DNA of 64,000 nt from Pannonibacter carbonis. Lineage in GTDB: Bacteria > Pseudomonadota > Alphaproteobacteria > Rhizobiales > Stappiaceae. The notes under the pieces were generated by a model. The model was not told the origin of the DNA, did not search any database, and saw nothing but the letters and a program-made list of their open reading frames with translations. Shown here one piece after another: positions 63,927-64,000 of the stretch. Location of the stretch: contig NZ_PUDR01000005.1 in NCBI RefSeq assembly GCF_003012935.1, positions 62,001-126,000 of the forward strand. The letters are read 5' to 3'. Position numbers and translations under genes: made by a program. Numbering within the stretch: the first letter of the stretch is position 1; each line of letters opens with the position of its first letter.

Positions 63927-64000
63927 CTGATTCTCCCGCTGCTCCGACCGTCGGTGGCTCTGACTGATGGCGAACAAGCCGAATGTTTAGAGAGATTTGC

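Overview
The window is GC-rich, densely coded DNA from a motile alphaproteobacterium. Evidence for that group is the CckA hybrid kinase, FliX, FlbT, FlaF, a PflI-like protein and a MotE-like protein, a DksA that keeps only one zinc-finger cysteine, an alphaproteobacterial SOS box (GTTC-N7-GTTC) upstream of recA, and TTAA-N7-TTAA (CtrA-type) boxes upstream of flagellar genes. A non-rhizobial lineage such as the Rhodospirillales or relatives is plausible, but I cannot name the genus. I saw no rRNA, tRNA, CRISPR array or complete insertion sequence.

Layout. 1-2.7 kb: 5' part of alaS and then recA (both minus). 3.0-5.0 kb: pseudouridine kinase and pseudouridine-5'-phosphate glycosidase. 5.4-9.1 kb: a three-gene cluster of unknown function (TelA-like coiled coil, DUF6384-like membrane protein, coiled-coil protein with a Gly-rich tail). 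9.1-12.7 kb: DinB-like protein, lipoprotein, membrane-anchored AraC regulator, exported alpha/beta hydrolase. 12.8-51.4 kb: a large flagellar locus. In order it holds flgB-flgC-fliE-fliQ-fliR-flhB-cckA (minus), fliO-fliP (plus), fliL-fliM-pflI-motE and a 1366-residue exported protein (minus), flgF-flgG-flgA-flgH (plus), dksA and fliX (minus), flgI-flgJ-flgN and a FlaG-like gene (plus), five flagellins with flbT and flaF (plus), and flgE-flgK-flgL (minus). 51.7-64 kb: MoxR ATPase, exported hypothetical protein, FAD oxidase, SixA phosphatase, YcjX/YcjF pair, PPK2, CoxE-type VWA protein, UspA, AraC regulator with a divergent MFS transporter, 2Fe-2S ferredoxin and an Hpt protein.

How it fits together. 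The flagellar genes supply export gate, rod, P and L rings, hook, junction proteins and filament. fliF, fliG, fliN, flhA, flgD, fliK and the motAB stator genes are not in the window. cckA is the last gene of the flgB operon, and that operon has a perfect CtrA-type box upstream. CckA drives CtrA phosphorylation in this class, so a feedback loop is likely. Four of the five flagellin mRNAs carry a hairpin with an AGGAA-type loop about 30 nt before the start codon. In three of them a second AGGAA loop sits on the ribosome-binding site. flbT, the flagellin mRNA regulator, lies just downstream.

The two points most worth follow-up are these tandem AGGAA hairpins and a family of about 165-240 bp palindromic repeats. 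Three of the four copies sit between two near-identical terminator hairpins, as if the repeat had inserted into a terminator and duplicated it.
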